From Dehalococcoidia bacterium (lineage in GTDB: Bacteria; Chloroflexota; Dehalococcoidia; GIF9; AB-539-J10), in assembly GCA_029859145.1 (NCBI GenBank), contig JAOUDT010000011.1, positions 1-14,091 of the forward strand: a stretch of DNA of 14,091 nt, written 5' to 3'. Positions 1 to 8,085 of this stretch are shown piece by piece. Position numbers and translations under genes: made by a program. How positions within the stretch are numbered: the stretch's first letter is position 1; each line of letters starts with the position of its first letter. The notes beneath the pieces were generated by a model, which saw only the letters and a program-made list of their open reading frames with translations, searched no databases and had not been told where the DNA came from.

Positions 1-72
1 GGTACTACAATCATTATCCCTAACACTAAGTTGATCCAAACTACTATCATCAATTATGGGAGACAACCCAAA

Positions 73-717
73 GTGGCTAAAGAACCATTTCAATTTTCCG
101 CCAGGCTGCATCTGAAGGAGTTGACTGGCTTAAGCGCCCGCAATTTATCCCAGTTGGCTAGCAGGCTTAAAGAAGTTCCTGATGCCGTGGTGTACTATCA
201 CACCCACAGTTTTGTCGAAGAATACCAATTTCTTACTCCCGAGCCAACCAATGATTTCGCCCTATGGGTGGAGGATGCGTTAGGTTACGATATCCTAGCT
301 GAAAGGCTAGCAAGCATTGACACTTTTGAATTTCCCACTATCGAGGCGCTCAGGCAAATGATTAGCGGAGTGATTCAAGATTTCTTGGCTCAGACATCTA
401 ATGAGCGTGAGGCACCGCTAGGTAACGAATTTCATTTCATTAAATCCATAAGTGTTATCCTCACTACTCCCTATGTCGCTCATAACCTCCGGGATTTTGT
501 TGGCATACTAAGGAGAATCAGCATGGATTCGCTCTACTTCCATATTTTCGAAGCCAAGTTAAGGCTACAGCGGGGGACGAACGATTTTTCCCTCTGGCTT
601 GAAGATTGCCTGGGAGAGAAGGAATTGGCAGAACAGATTACTCGTCTCGACCCTTACAACTATACCATGGAAAATCTCAGGGAAATGATCATCCAGCTTT
701 GTGAGAAGAAACTATGA
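73..717 (+). CDS. DUF5752-like protein, internally duplicated; probable TreT partner of unknown function
   Basis: No biochemical function is known to me for this family; I recognise it as DUF5752-like from its sequence and its position before a TreT gene. The 214-residue product (GTG start) consists of two copies of a unit of about 100 residues. Copy 1 carries YYH near residue 41 and NDFALWVED at 60-68. Copy 2 carries YFH near 155 and NDFSLWLED at 170-178, a period of 110 residues. Each copy also has LAE and a closing LR[QE]MI. There is no signal peptide, membrane segment or known catalytic motif, so it is probably a soluble cytoplasmic protein. I chose GTG at 73 because GGGAGA lies at 58-63 and the duplicated unit begins immediately after it. 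The frame is open to the left edge and a TTG at 31 (no clear ribosome site) is the alternative, so a 5'-truncated longer gene is not excluded. Its TGA overlaps the next ATG (ATGA), which implies translational coupling to the glycosyltransferase. Confidence 0.8.
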   Translation: MAKEPFQFSARLHLKELTGLSARNLSQLASRLKEVPDAVVYYHTHSFVEEYQFLTPEPTNDFALWVEDALGYDILAERLASIDTFEFPTIEALRQMISGVIQDFLAQTSNEREAPLGNEFHFIKSISVILTTPYVAHNLRDFVGILRRISMDSLYFHIFEAKLRLQRGTNDFSLWLEDCLGEKELAEQITRLDPYNYTMENLREMIIQLCEKKL

Positions 718-1943
718 ATCCGAAAGTCAACGTTAAAGATTACGAGCCGATTGTGGGCAGAAGTTACATTGAGGAACTAAGGATGCTGGCGAGTAAATTG
801 TCAGGCAAAACCGTGCTGAACATAAACTCCACCATGGTAGGTGGAGGGGTAGCAGAGATATTATCTCGCGTTGTACCGCTGCTCAATCAACTAGGAGTGG
901 ATGTCAGATGGCAAATTATCTCGGGTGAGGGTCGATTTTTTAAGGTGACGAAGAAACTTCATAATGCCCTTCATGGTAAAGCAGAGTCCATTTCCGATGA
1001 CGATTTCTCTCTGTTCTTGGAGACGACAGAAAAGAACTTGCACCAGATTGATTTCTCAGGAGATATCCTATTCATCCACGACCCCCAGCCAGCGGCTTTA
1101 ATATCCAAGAAGAGCGATATAGGCAAAAAGTGGATATGGCGATGCCACATAGATATTTCTCGGCCAGACAGCAGGGTGTGGGAATTCCTAAAACAATTCA
1201 TAACTAATTACGATGCTGCAGTGTTCTCATCCCCAAATTTTGCCCAACAATTGCCAGTACGGCAATTCTTTGCTCCTCCATCTATCGATCCCTTAAGCGA
1301 CAAGAATAAAGAATTATCTGTCGAGGCGGTGAATGCTGTCCTGGCCAAATATGGTCTGAACCAGGATAAACCGCTAATTCTTCAAGTCTCTCGCTTCGAC
1401 CGCCTGAAAGACCCGCTCGGAGTAATCAAAGCTTTTGAACTGGTTAGGAAGAATTTTGCCTGCCAACTAGTCTTCGCCGGCGGCACTGCTAGTGATGATC
1501 CTGAATCTGGAGAAGTGCTACAAGAGGTAAAGGAAAGAGCGGGAGACAACCCGGATATCCACGTATTGGATATACCTCCCGAGAGTGATATCGACATTAA
1601 TGCTTTGCAGAGGGCAGCCGCCATAATTATGCAAAAATCTCTAAGAGAAGGCTTTGCCCTCACCATATCCGAAGCTCTGTGGAAGGGAAAGCCAGTGGTG
1701 GCAAGTGCTGTTGGTGGCATACCACTTCAAGTAAGGAACAGGCTGACCGGGCTTCTGTGCCATAGTATAGAGGGAGCGGCATACGCCTTAAGGCAGATCT
1801 TGGCTAATCCTGATTATGGTCGCTGGCTGGGGCGTAACGGCAAAGAGCATGTCCGGCAGCATTTCCTCATTACCCGGGAGATTAAGGACTACCTGTTGAT
1901 GTTTCTCACCCTGGAACATAAAGAAGATGTGATCTATCTTTGA
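714..1943 (+). CDS. treT: Trehalose synthase, TreT-like GT4 glycosyltransferase
   Basis: The 409-residue GT-B fold glycosyltransferase (family GT4) resembles TreT, which makes trehalose in one step from NDP-glucose and free glucose and can run in reverse. The N-terminal domain carries the TreT-type glycine loop NSTMVGGGVAEIL (residues 38-50), HDPQPA (122-127) and WRCHIDIS (142-149). The C-terminal nucleotide-sugar domain carries QVSRFDRLKDP (224-234) and the GT4 E-x7-E motif, E312 to E320 within REGFALTISEALWKG, followed by GKPVVASAVGGIP. Length is normal for the family. The ATG lies inside the stop of the preceding gene, so the two are probably co-translated. The protein is cytoplasmic, with no signal or membrane segment. 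It sits directly before an OtsA/OtsB pair, so this locus encodes two routes to the same disaccharide. The family is clear; the preferred nucleotide (UDP, ADP or GDP) and the physiological direction cannot be read from the sequence. Confidence 0.87.
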   Translation: MNPKVNVKDYEPIVGRSYIEELRMLASKLSGKTVLNINSTMVGGGVAEILSRVVPLLNQLGVDVRWQIISGEGRFFKVTKKLHNALHGKAESISDDDFSLFLETTEKNLHQIDFSGDILFIHDPQPAALISKKSDIGKKWIWRCHIDISRPDSRVWEFLKQFITNYDAAVFSSPNFAQQLPVRQFFAPPSIDPLSDKNKELSVEAVNAVLAKYGLNQDKPLILQVSRFDRLKDPLGVIKAFELVRKNFACQLVFAGGTASDDPESGEVLQEVKERAGDNPDIHVLDIPPESDIDINALQRAAAIIMQKSLREGFALTISEALWKGKPVVASAVGGIPLQVRNRLTGLLCHSIEGAAYALRQILANPDYGRWLGRNGKEHVRQHFLITREIKDYLLMFLTLEHKEDVIYL

Positions 1944-2059
1944 GATAATCTCTGGGGCTTGCTAGAATTAGCGGGGTGTCCTGAAGCAGCCTGTTTCTCA
2001 TCTTCTGGTAGACGGGCGCGAGTAAGGATTAATCGCGGTCCTAGCGTGCGGTGTTAACC

Positions 2060-3535
2060 ATGAACAAAGAGGAATTGCAGGCACTGGTGCGTGACAAGCT
2101 CAAGGACTATCCATTCATAGTAGTTTCCAACAGAGAGCCTTACATCCACAGCTGGGTTGGCGAGGAAATCAGGTGTCTGCGTCCTGCCAGCGGCCTAACT
2201 ATGGCTCTGGATCCAGTGATGCAAGCTTGCGGTGGCACATGGATTGCCCACGGCAGTGGAGATGCCGACCCCGATGTGGTAGACAAAGATGGTAGGATCT
2301 CAGTACCTACCGAAGCGCCCCGATATACTCTAAAACGTGTGTGGTTATCCAAAAAGGAAGAAGCAGGTTACTACGACGGCTTCTCTAATCAGGCCCTTTG
2401 GCCTCTATGTCATATTGTCTACATCAAACCGATATTCCGTCAGCAGGACTGGGAAACCTATAATGAAGTCAACCGTCGGTTTGCCGATGCCGTATATGCC
2501 GAGATAGGTGAGAAAGGCGCCTTTGTTTTTATTCAAGATTATCACCTTGCTCTGCTGGCAAAGATGATTAAAGAGCGCTGCCCTAACGTAATTACTGCTC
2601 AGTTTTGGCACATACCGTGGCCCAACTATGAGGCATTCAGGATCTGCCCGTGGCAGGAAGAGATTCTAGATGGTCTTCTGGCCAATGACCTCATCGGGTT
2701 CCATACTCTCTACCATTGTAACAACTTTCTGGAGACTGTTGACCGCACTCTGGAATGCAGAATCGAACGGGAAAAGCATGCCATCGTTCGAGGTGGACAT
2801 AGCACTTGGGTGCAAGCTTTTCCCATAAGTGTGGATTTTGCCGAAATATCAGCTCGATCTGGCCGGGAAGAGGTAACCAAAGAGGTAGACAGGCTGAGAC
2901 ATGAGTATAACTTGAGGCAAGAATTCATTGGCATCGGCATTGATCGCCTGGATTACACCAAGGGTATAGTGGAAAGGTTCAAGGCAATTGATTTATTTTT
3001 GAGTAGAAATCCTCGGTACGAAGGACGCTTCACCTTTGTGCAGGCAGCTGAACCGAGTAGAACCCACGTTGACGAATACAAGAAATTAAACGAAGAAATT
3101 GACGAACTGGTCGAGGAGATAAATTGGCGCCGCTGGAGAAGTCGCTGGAAACCTATACTTTACATCAAGGAGCACTTCACCCCTTTTACTTTGAGTGCTC
3201 TACAAAGACTGGCTAGCTTCTGTATTGTCAGCTCCTTGCACGATGGGATGAATCTGGTGGCTAAGGAGTTCGTCTCTTCTCGAGCGGATGGGGATGGCGT
3301 GCTCATACTCAGTCGTTTTACCGGCGCTGCCCGGGAGCTTACTGATGCTTTGCCCGTCAATCCCTACTCTGTGGACGATATTGCCAAGGCTATCAAGGCC
3401 GCCGTCATCATGTCGAAGAAAGAACGGCGGACACGAATGTCTGCCCTGCGGGCAACTGTGCAGGAAAACAATATCTATTCTTGGGCAAATAATATCATCT
3501 CTGAAATTGCGAAATTCCAGTTCCCTGAGGGCTAA
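2060..3535 (+). CDS. otsA: Trehalose-6-phosphate synthase (GT20), divergent subclass
   Basis: The GT20 retaining glycosyltransferase (491 residues) is expected to join glucose from an NDP-glucose donor to glucose-6-phosphate, giving trehalose-6-phosphate. Landmarks from the ATG: VVSNRE (R25), QDYHLALL (D160), FWHIPWP, the phosphate-binding GIDRLDYTKG (R296, K301), FVQAAEPSR, and the donor-side HDGMNLVAKEF (D395, E403). On the acceptor side, E. coli OtsA has AGGL and GLWFGWSG; here these read ASGL and GTWIAHGSGDAD, so the pocket differs. The phosphatase gene next door argues for trehalose-6-phosphate as product. A related GT20 activity such as glucosylglycerol-phosphate synthase is the main alternative. 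A leader of about 110 bases separates it from treT. No good Shine-Dalgarno precedes either the ATG at 2060 or an in-frame GTG at 2051, so the start is uncertain by three codons. Confidence 0.85.
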   Translation: MNKEELQALVRDKLKDYPFIVVSNREPYIHSWVGEEIRCLRPASGLTMALDPVMQACGGTWIAHGSGDADPDVVDKDGRISVPTEAPRYTLKRVWLSKKEEAGYYDGFSNQALWPLCHIVYIKPIFRQQDWETYNEVNRRFADAVYAEIGEKGAFVFIQDYHLALLAKMIKERCPNVITAQFWHIPWPNYEAFRICPWQEEILDGLLANDLIGFHTLYHCNNFLETVDRTLECRIEREKHAIVRGGHSTWVQAFPISVDFAEISARSGREEVTKEVDRLRHEYNLRQEFIGIGIDRLDYTKGIVERFKAIDLFLSRNPRYEGRFTFVQAAEPSRTHVDEYKKLNEEIDELVEEINWRRWRSRWKPILYIKEHFTPFTLSALQRLASFCIVSSLHDGMNLVAKEFVSSRADGDGVLILSRFTGAARELTDALPVNPYSVDDIAKAIKAAVIMSKKERRTRMSALRATVQENNIYSWANNIISEIAKFQFPEG

Positions 3536-3628
3536 CTCAATTCCAACGAATTGTGCGACTTCTTGGCGACCCACGTTGGATTTCGACTGCAAACTGATGC
3601 GGACTCAAGGAGAATGCAGAGTCTTTGT

Positions 3629-3636
3629 GAGGTGAT
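3629..3636 (+). promoter_or_regulatory. Strong Shine-Dalgarno site fixing a TTG start for otsB
   Basis: GAGGTGAT is a near-complete match to the 16S anti-Shine-Dalgarno sequence. The GAGGTG core ends six bases before the TTG at 3641. No in-frame ATG or GTG lies close by in a better position, so the TTG is the likely initiation codon despite being a rare start. Confidence 0.75.
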
Positions 3637-3640
3637 CTAA

Positions 3641-4459
3641 TTGCGCAACTTGTTTCAATGTTGGGATGACGTAGTTGGCCAAATTAACGAGGCAACTCAG
3701 ATATTGCTTTTCTTGGACTATGACGGTACCCTTACGCCCATAGTTGCTAGACCCGAAATGGCAGTGCTATCATCCCAGGCCAGAAACACACTGCAACAGA
3801 TAAGTTGCCACAGAATATTCAAATTGGCGATAATCAGTGGCCGGAGCTTGAGCGAGATAAAGGCAATGATTGGGCTTGAAAACATAGCATACGCTGGCAA
3901 CCATGGTCTGGAAATTGAATGTCCTCCTCACTACTGCCAGGAGCGTAGTCCTGGAAAAACCACCTTCACCCACCCTGCGGCTAGGGAATTCCAGCCTAGA
4001 TTTGAGAGACTCGAAGAGAGGCTGAGGAAAACACTTGCGGGTATTGATGGCGTATTCATCCAAAACAAGGGACTCACTCTGAGCGTCCATTATCGTCTGG
4101 CGACACAGACTGAACTGAAGAGAATACGAAAACTCTCTCTTGAGGCTATCGGCAACGAGCATGCTAGAGATAAGTTGCAGGTCGCCGAAGGCAAGAAGGT
4201 ACTTGAAGTGAACCCACCTGTCGAATGGAATAAAGGCAAGGCTATAGAGTGGCTCATGCAAATCTATGGAACACCGGGAAGTCTGTCTATCTTTGCCGGT
4301 GATGACGTCACCGACGAATATGGTTTTGAAGTCTTGCGCAAAGTCGGCGGAATTTCTGTCTTGGTTGGCGAAAAAACTGCCTCGAGCGCCGCCAGTTACT
4401 ACCTAGAATCCCCTGAGCAGTTGTATCATTGGCTGGAGAGACTACTACAAGGAAGATAG
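3641..4459 (+). CDS. otsB: Trehalose-6-phosphate phosphatase (HAD superfamily)
   Basis: This cytoplasmic HAD-superfamily phosphatase removes the phosphate from trehalose-6-phosphate to give free trehalose, the second step after the GT20 synthase just upstream. HAD motif I is LDYDGTL with nucleophile D26 and acid/base D28. Motif II is the serine of IISGRS (S66). The family motif GNHGLE follows near residue 88. Motif IV is GDDVTDE with Mg-binding D221, D222 and D225. A cap domain lies between motifs II and IV, including a lysine-rich GKKVLEVNPP stretch typical of OtsB. The length of 272 residues is normal. Translation starts at TTG, supported by a strong ribosome site. The gene begins 105 bases after otsA and ends only 3 bases before glgB, so otsB and glgB are almost certainly co-transcribed. 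Confidence 0.92.
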   Translation: MRNLFQCWDDVVGQINEATQILLFLDYDGTLTPIVARPEMAVLSSQARNTLQQISCHRIFKLAIISGRSLSEIKAMIGLENIAYAGNHGLEIECPPHYCQERSPGKTTFTHPAAREFQPRFERLEERLRKTLAGIDGVFIQNKGLTLSVHYRLATQTELKRIRKLSLEAIGNEHARDKLQVAEGKKVLEVNPPVEWNKGKAIEWLMQIYGTPGSLSIFAGDDVTDEYGFEVLRKVGGISVLVGEKTASSAASYYLESPEQLYHWLERLLQGR

Positions 4460-4462
4460 ACG

Positions 4463-6427
4463 ATGAAGGAAAAGCCGAAAAGGAAAGAGGTGTCTTCTAA
4501 GGATAGGACAAATGCTCAGTCAGTGCGCTATGACATAAGCATGCTGAGCAACGACGACCTTTTTCTCTTTAACGAGGGGTCTCATTATCGGCTTTACGAG
4601 AAGCTCGGAGCTCATCTCTTAACGATGGATGGAATTGAAGGAACCTATTTTGCGGTGTGGGCACCCAATGCCAGGCGAGTCTCTGTCATGGGTGAGTTTA
4701 ACGGTTGGGATAAATCGAGTCACCCACTGTGCCCGAAACGGCAATCCGGTATCTGGGAAGGCTTTATACCTGGTGTGGCCAAAGACACAGTCTATAAGTA
4801 TTATGTCGTCTCCAACCACCGTGGCTATTGTGTGGAGAAAGCCGATCCATTTGCCTTCTATAGTGAGATTCCCCCCAAAACAGCCTCCATTGTCTGCGAT
4901 CTGGATTATAGCTGGGGAGACCAAGCATGGATGGAGAAGCGACGCTCGCACAATGCTCTTGATGCGCCCATTTCTATCTATGAGGTCCATCTGGGTTCTT
5001 GGCGACGAGTGCCTGATGAGGGAAATCGCCATCTTACGTATCGGGAACTTGCTCCCAAGCTGGCTGAATATTTGAAGCAGCTGGGATTTACCCATGTTGA
5101 GTTTCTTCCGGTGATGGAGCACCCCTTCTATGGCTCCTGGGGTTATCAGAGCACCGGATACTTCGCTCCTACAAGTCGCTACGGCACCCCACAGGATTTC
5201 ATGTACCTCGTTGACTATTTGCACCAGCATGATATAGGTGTCACCCTCGATTGGGTGCCTTCCCACTTCCCCAATGACGAACACGGACTGGGATATTTTG
5301 ACGGAACCCATCTCTATGAGCACGGTGATCCCAAGCAGGCTATTCATCCCCATTGGAACAGTTTTATTTTCAACTATGGTCGGCACGAAGTAAGGAGTTT
5401 TCTTCTCAGCAGCGCACTGTTCTGGCTGGACAAATACCACGTTGATGGCCTGCGAATAGATGCGGTGGCTTCTATGCTTTACCTAGATTACGGTCGCCAA
5501 GAAGGTGACTGGATACCCAATCAATACGGAGGACGTGAGAACCTGGAGGCCATTGGCTTGTTACGGCGCCTGAACGAGGTGGTCTACCAGGAGAAACCTG
5601 ATGTGCAAACCATTGCCGAGGAGTCTACTGCCTGGCCGCTGGTATCCCGGCCGACCTATGTGGGAGGCTTGGGCTTCGGTCTCAAGTGGGACATGGGCTG
5701 GATGCACGATACGCTGGAATACATGACCAAGGACCCCGTATATCGAAAATATCACCATAATGACCTGACCTTTCGTCTCTTATATGCCTTCTTTGAGAAC
5801 TTCGTGCTGCCGCTTTCCCATGATGAAGTAACACACGGCAAAGGCTCCCTTTTGGGAAAGATGCCGGGAGATGACTGGCAAAAATTCGCCAATCTGAGGC
5901 TCCTTCTGGGATACATGTATGCTCAGCCCGGCAAAAAGCTCCTGTTTATGGGAGGAGAGTTCGGGCAGTGGCGGGAGTGGATACATGACGAGAGCCTGGA
6001 ATGGCATCTGCTTCAATACTCAGCCCATTCCGGTCTTCAGCAGTGGGTCGGCGACTTGAACCGATTATACCAAGCGCAACCTGCTCTCTACGAATTAGAC
6101 TTTCAACAGGCAGGCTTCGAATGGATTGACTGTAATGACGTTGAGCACAGCGTGGTTAGTCTGATTCGGAATGGGCGGGCTCGCAACGACGTTATTGCAG
6201 CTGTCTGCAATTTTACCCCCGTAACGCATTTCAACTATCGAATCGGAGTGCCACAGTCAGGAGTCTGGAGAGAGCTGTTAAACAGCGACGCCAAGGAATA
6301 CGGAGGGAGTGGTCAAGGCAATCTAGGTGAAGTGAAAGCGGCACCGATTCCTTTCCATGGCCGCTCCTATTCTCTGGCTATCACACTGCCTCCCTTGGCT
6401 GCTGTCTTTTTCAAAACATCACAGTGA
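4463..6427 (+). CDS. glgB: 1,4-alpha-glucan branching enzyme
   Basis: This GH13 enzyme of 654 residues cleaves alpha-1,4 glucan chains and re-attaches them as alpha-1,6 branches in glycogen. After a short basic tail comes the N-terminal segment with LFNEGSHYRLYEKLGAH, then a CBM48-type domain (FAVWAPNARRVSVMGEFNGW, roughly residues 50-130). The catalytic barrel follows with DWVPSHFPND (region I), GLRIDAVASM (nucleophile D333), IAEEST (acid/base in the 386-387 pair) and LSHDEVTHGKGSL (transition-state D454). A C-terminal beta domain closes the protein. All catalytic residues are present and length fits bacterial GlgB. AAGGAAG at 4449-4455 is the ribosome site, overlapping the end of otsB. No glycogen synthase, ADP-glucose pyrophosphorylase or phosphorylase is in the window, so the rest of the pathway must lie elsewhere. 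Confidence 0.95.
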   Translation: MKEKPKRKEVSSKDRTNAQSVRYDISMLSNDDLFLFNEGSHYRLYEKLGAHLLTMDGIEGTYFAVWAPNARRVSVMGEFNGWDKSSHPLCPKRQSGIWEGFIPGVAKDTVYKYYVVSNHRGYCVEKADPFAFYSEIPPKTASIVCDLDYSWGDQAWMEKRRSHNALDAPISIYEVHLGSWRRVPDEGNRHLTYRELAPKLAEYLKQLGFTHVEFLPVMEHPFYGSWGYQSTGYFAPTSRYGTPQDFMYLVDYLHQHDIGVTLDWVPSHFPNDEHGLGYFDGTHLYEHGDPKQAIHPHWNSFIFNYGRHEVRSFLLSSALFWLDKYHVDGLRIDAVASMLYLDYGRQEGDWIPNQYGGRENLEAIGLLRRLNEVVYQEKPDVQTIAEESTAWPLVSRPTYVGGLGFGLKWDMGWMHDTLEYMTKDPVYRKYHHNDLTFRLLYAFFENFVLPLSHDEVTHGKGSLLGKMPGDDWQKFANLRLLLGYMYAQPGKKLLFMGGEFGQWREWIHDESLEWHLLQYSAHSGLQQWVGDLNRLYQAQPALYELDFQQAGFEWIDCNDVEHSVVSLIRNGRARNDVIAAVCNFTPVTHFNYRIGVPQSGVWRELLNSDAKEYGGSGQGNLGEVKAAPIPFHGRSYSLAITLPPLAAVFFKTSQ

Positions 6428-6503
6428 GAAGACGCCGCAGCTAGTTCCACAGCATGCCGCAAGACTCTGATACGCAGAATATGCAAAGATTGTACTGGTC
6501 TAG

Positions 6504-7940
6504 CTACTGGACTTTTTCGACCTTGAGCAGATTCGTGGACCCAGCTACTCCCATAGGAACGCCGCCCGTAATCACTATCAAATCACCCCTCTTCGTCAGT
6601 CCCAGTTCTCTACAAACCTTAACCGCTGTTGAGAACAATTCATCCACCGACGAAGGTCCGGATATCTGAAAAGGGTGGACACCCCAGCGCAGCATCAATC
6701 GCCCCCCGACCCTACCATCAGGGGTTATGGCCACAATCGGTGTTCTGGGACGATACTTAGATAGCCGTCCTGCTGTGCTGCCAGACTCTGTAAAGGCTAC
6801 AATAGCCGCTACCCCCAGGCTGTGTGCGCTGTAACAGGCACTATAACTTATCAACTCATCCGTCTTTTGCTCCAACCACTTGCCTCTTTCCGATAGCATT
6901 TGGTCGTAGGGTAGTTTGTTCTCTGTTTCTCGGGCAATGTTCGCCATCATTTTGACTGCTTGTACCGGGTATTTTCCAACAGAGGTCTCTGCCGAGAGCA
7001 TGATAGCATCAGTGCCGTCAAATATAGCATTAGCCACATCAGCAACCTCGGCCCGAGTCGGTGAGGGGGCATTGACCATCGACTCCATCATCTGCGTCGC
7101 GGTAATAACTGGCTTCCCTGTCTGGTTGCATTTTTTGATAATATCTTTCTGCACCAGCGGCACTCGTTCTAGCGGAATGTCTACACCGAGGTCTCCTCTC
7201 GCTACCATAATGCCATCGCTGGCCATCAGTATGCTGTCGAATTTGGCAACCGCCACGCCTCTTTCAATTTTGGCAATCACCGGTATATCTGCACCGTTGT
7301 CATGTAATATAGTTCTGACACTGTTTACGTCCCTGGCATCACTAACAAAAGAGAGAGCCAGGTAGTCAGGACGTTGTTCCACTGCAAAGGAAATGGTCTC
7401 TCGCAAAACGTCGGTAACAAAAGGACTGGAGATGTGCATCTCCGGCACCACCAGCCCCCGTCTTTCAGTAAGCATCCCCCCAACCGTGACCACGCATCTG
7501 ACCTCCCTGCCTCGACTCTCGAGTACCTTGAGTCGCATGGCACCATCGTCGAGCAACACTGTGTCCCCAACTCTTACATCTCGGGGAAGAGTAGAAGGGT
7601 TAACTGGTATTATTCCGCCATCTCCCTTCACCTGTCTTGTGGTCAGAATAACCTGCGCACCCCTTTTCAGCCTAGCTTGACCGTCTCTCAGTCCGCCCGT
7701 GCGATACTTCGGCCCGGGCAAGTCTATGAGCACAGCAACAGGGATTGCCAGGCGACGGGACAGTTTCCTTATGGTCTGGATACGGCGGGCATGTTCCTTG
7801 TAGGTACCATGAGATAGATTAAGTCTGGCCACATTCATGCCTGCCTTCATCAGTTGCTCAATCACAGCGGCTGAACTGGTAGCCGGACCAATAGTGCACA
7901 CTATCTTGGTTCGCCTTCCAAAAAAGCCAAACCGTTTCAT
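6504..7940 (-). CDS. pyk: Pyruvate kinase
   Basis: This 478-residue enzyme converts phosphoenolpyruvate and ADP to pyruvate and ATP, the last step of glycolysis, in the cytoplasm. The start is RTKIVCTIGPA; ARLNLSHG (N41, S43) and LIDLPGPKYRTG (D73) bind nucleotide and cations. The B domain occupies about residues 85-170. The signature IAKIERG (K224, E226) and MVARGDLGVDIPLE (D250) provide catalytic and metal ligands, followed by TATQMMESM and DGTDAIMLSAETSVGKYP. The C-terminal allosteric domain ends in ITGGVPMGVAGSTNLLKV. There is no extra phosphohistidine domain after it, so this is the short form. It is convergent with glgB (76 bases between stops, no strong terminator seen) and is the last of four genes on this strand. 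The ATG at 7940 is preceded by a weak GAGAAAGTGAG. I could not decide K+-dependence from the sequence. Confidence 0.96.
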   Translation of the reverse strand: MKRFGFFGRRTKIVCTIGPATSSAAVIEQLMKAGMNVARLNLSHGTYKEHARRIQTIRKLSRRLAIPVAVLIDLPGPKYRTGGLRDGQARLKRGAQVILTTRQVKGDGGIIPVNPSTLPRDVRVGDTVLLDDGAMRLKVLESRGREVRCVVTVGGMLTERRGLVVPEMHISSPFVTDVLRETISFAVEQRPDYLALSFVSDARDVNSVRTILHDNGADIPVIAKIERGVAVAKFDSILMASDGIMVARGDLGVDIPLERVPLVQKDIIKKCNQTGKPVITATQMMESMVNAPSPTRAEVADVANAIFDGTDAIMLSAETSVGKYPVQAVKMMANIARETENKLPYDQMLSERGKWLEQKTDELISYSACYSAHSLGVAAIVAFTESGSTAGRLSKYRPRTPIVAITPDGRVGGRLMLRWGVHPFQISGPSSVDELFSTAVKVCRELGLTKRGDLIVITGGVPMGVAGSTNLLKVEKVQ

Positions 7941-8085
7941 ATCTCACTTTCTCGCTGCGTCAAATTATTACTTTCGCACGACTACTGGATTCTTGTTTTT
8001 TGAGCAGATTCGTGACGGCTAGGTTTGCCCTTCTTTTGGCGCAATATCCAGATGTCTTTTTTGTTGTTCCTTCTTCGCAAGGTTA

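Noticed and set aside
3200..4261. Open frames overlapping otsA and otsB (minus 3200-3592, plus 3288-3635, minus 3770-4261)
   Set aside because: They are shadows of genes with conserved motifs in the true frame. None has a supported start or a recognisable product.
4619..5440. Long open frame of 273 codons on the minus strand inside glgB
   Set aside because: It is fully antisense to the catalytic core of a clear GlgB with all motifs intact. Its translation shows no recognisable domain, and open antisense frames are common opposite such codon use.
6428..6503. Bidirectional terminator between convergent glgB and pyk
   Set aside because: I found only a 6-base AGCTAG/CTAGCT pairing with a loop of about 50 bases and no U-run; not enough to call a terminator.
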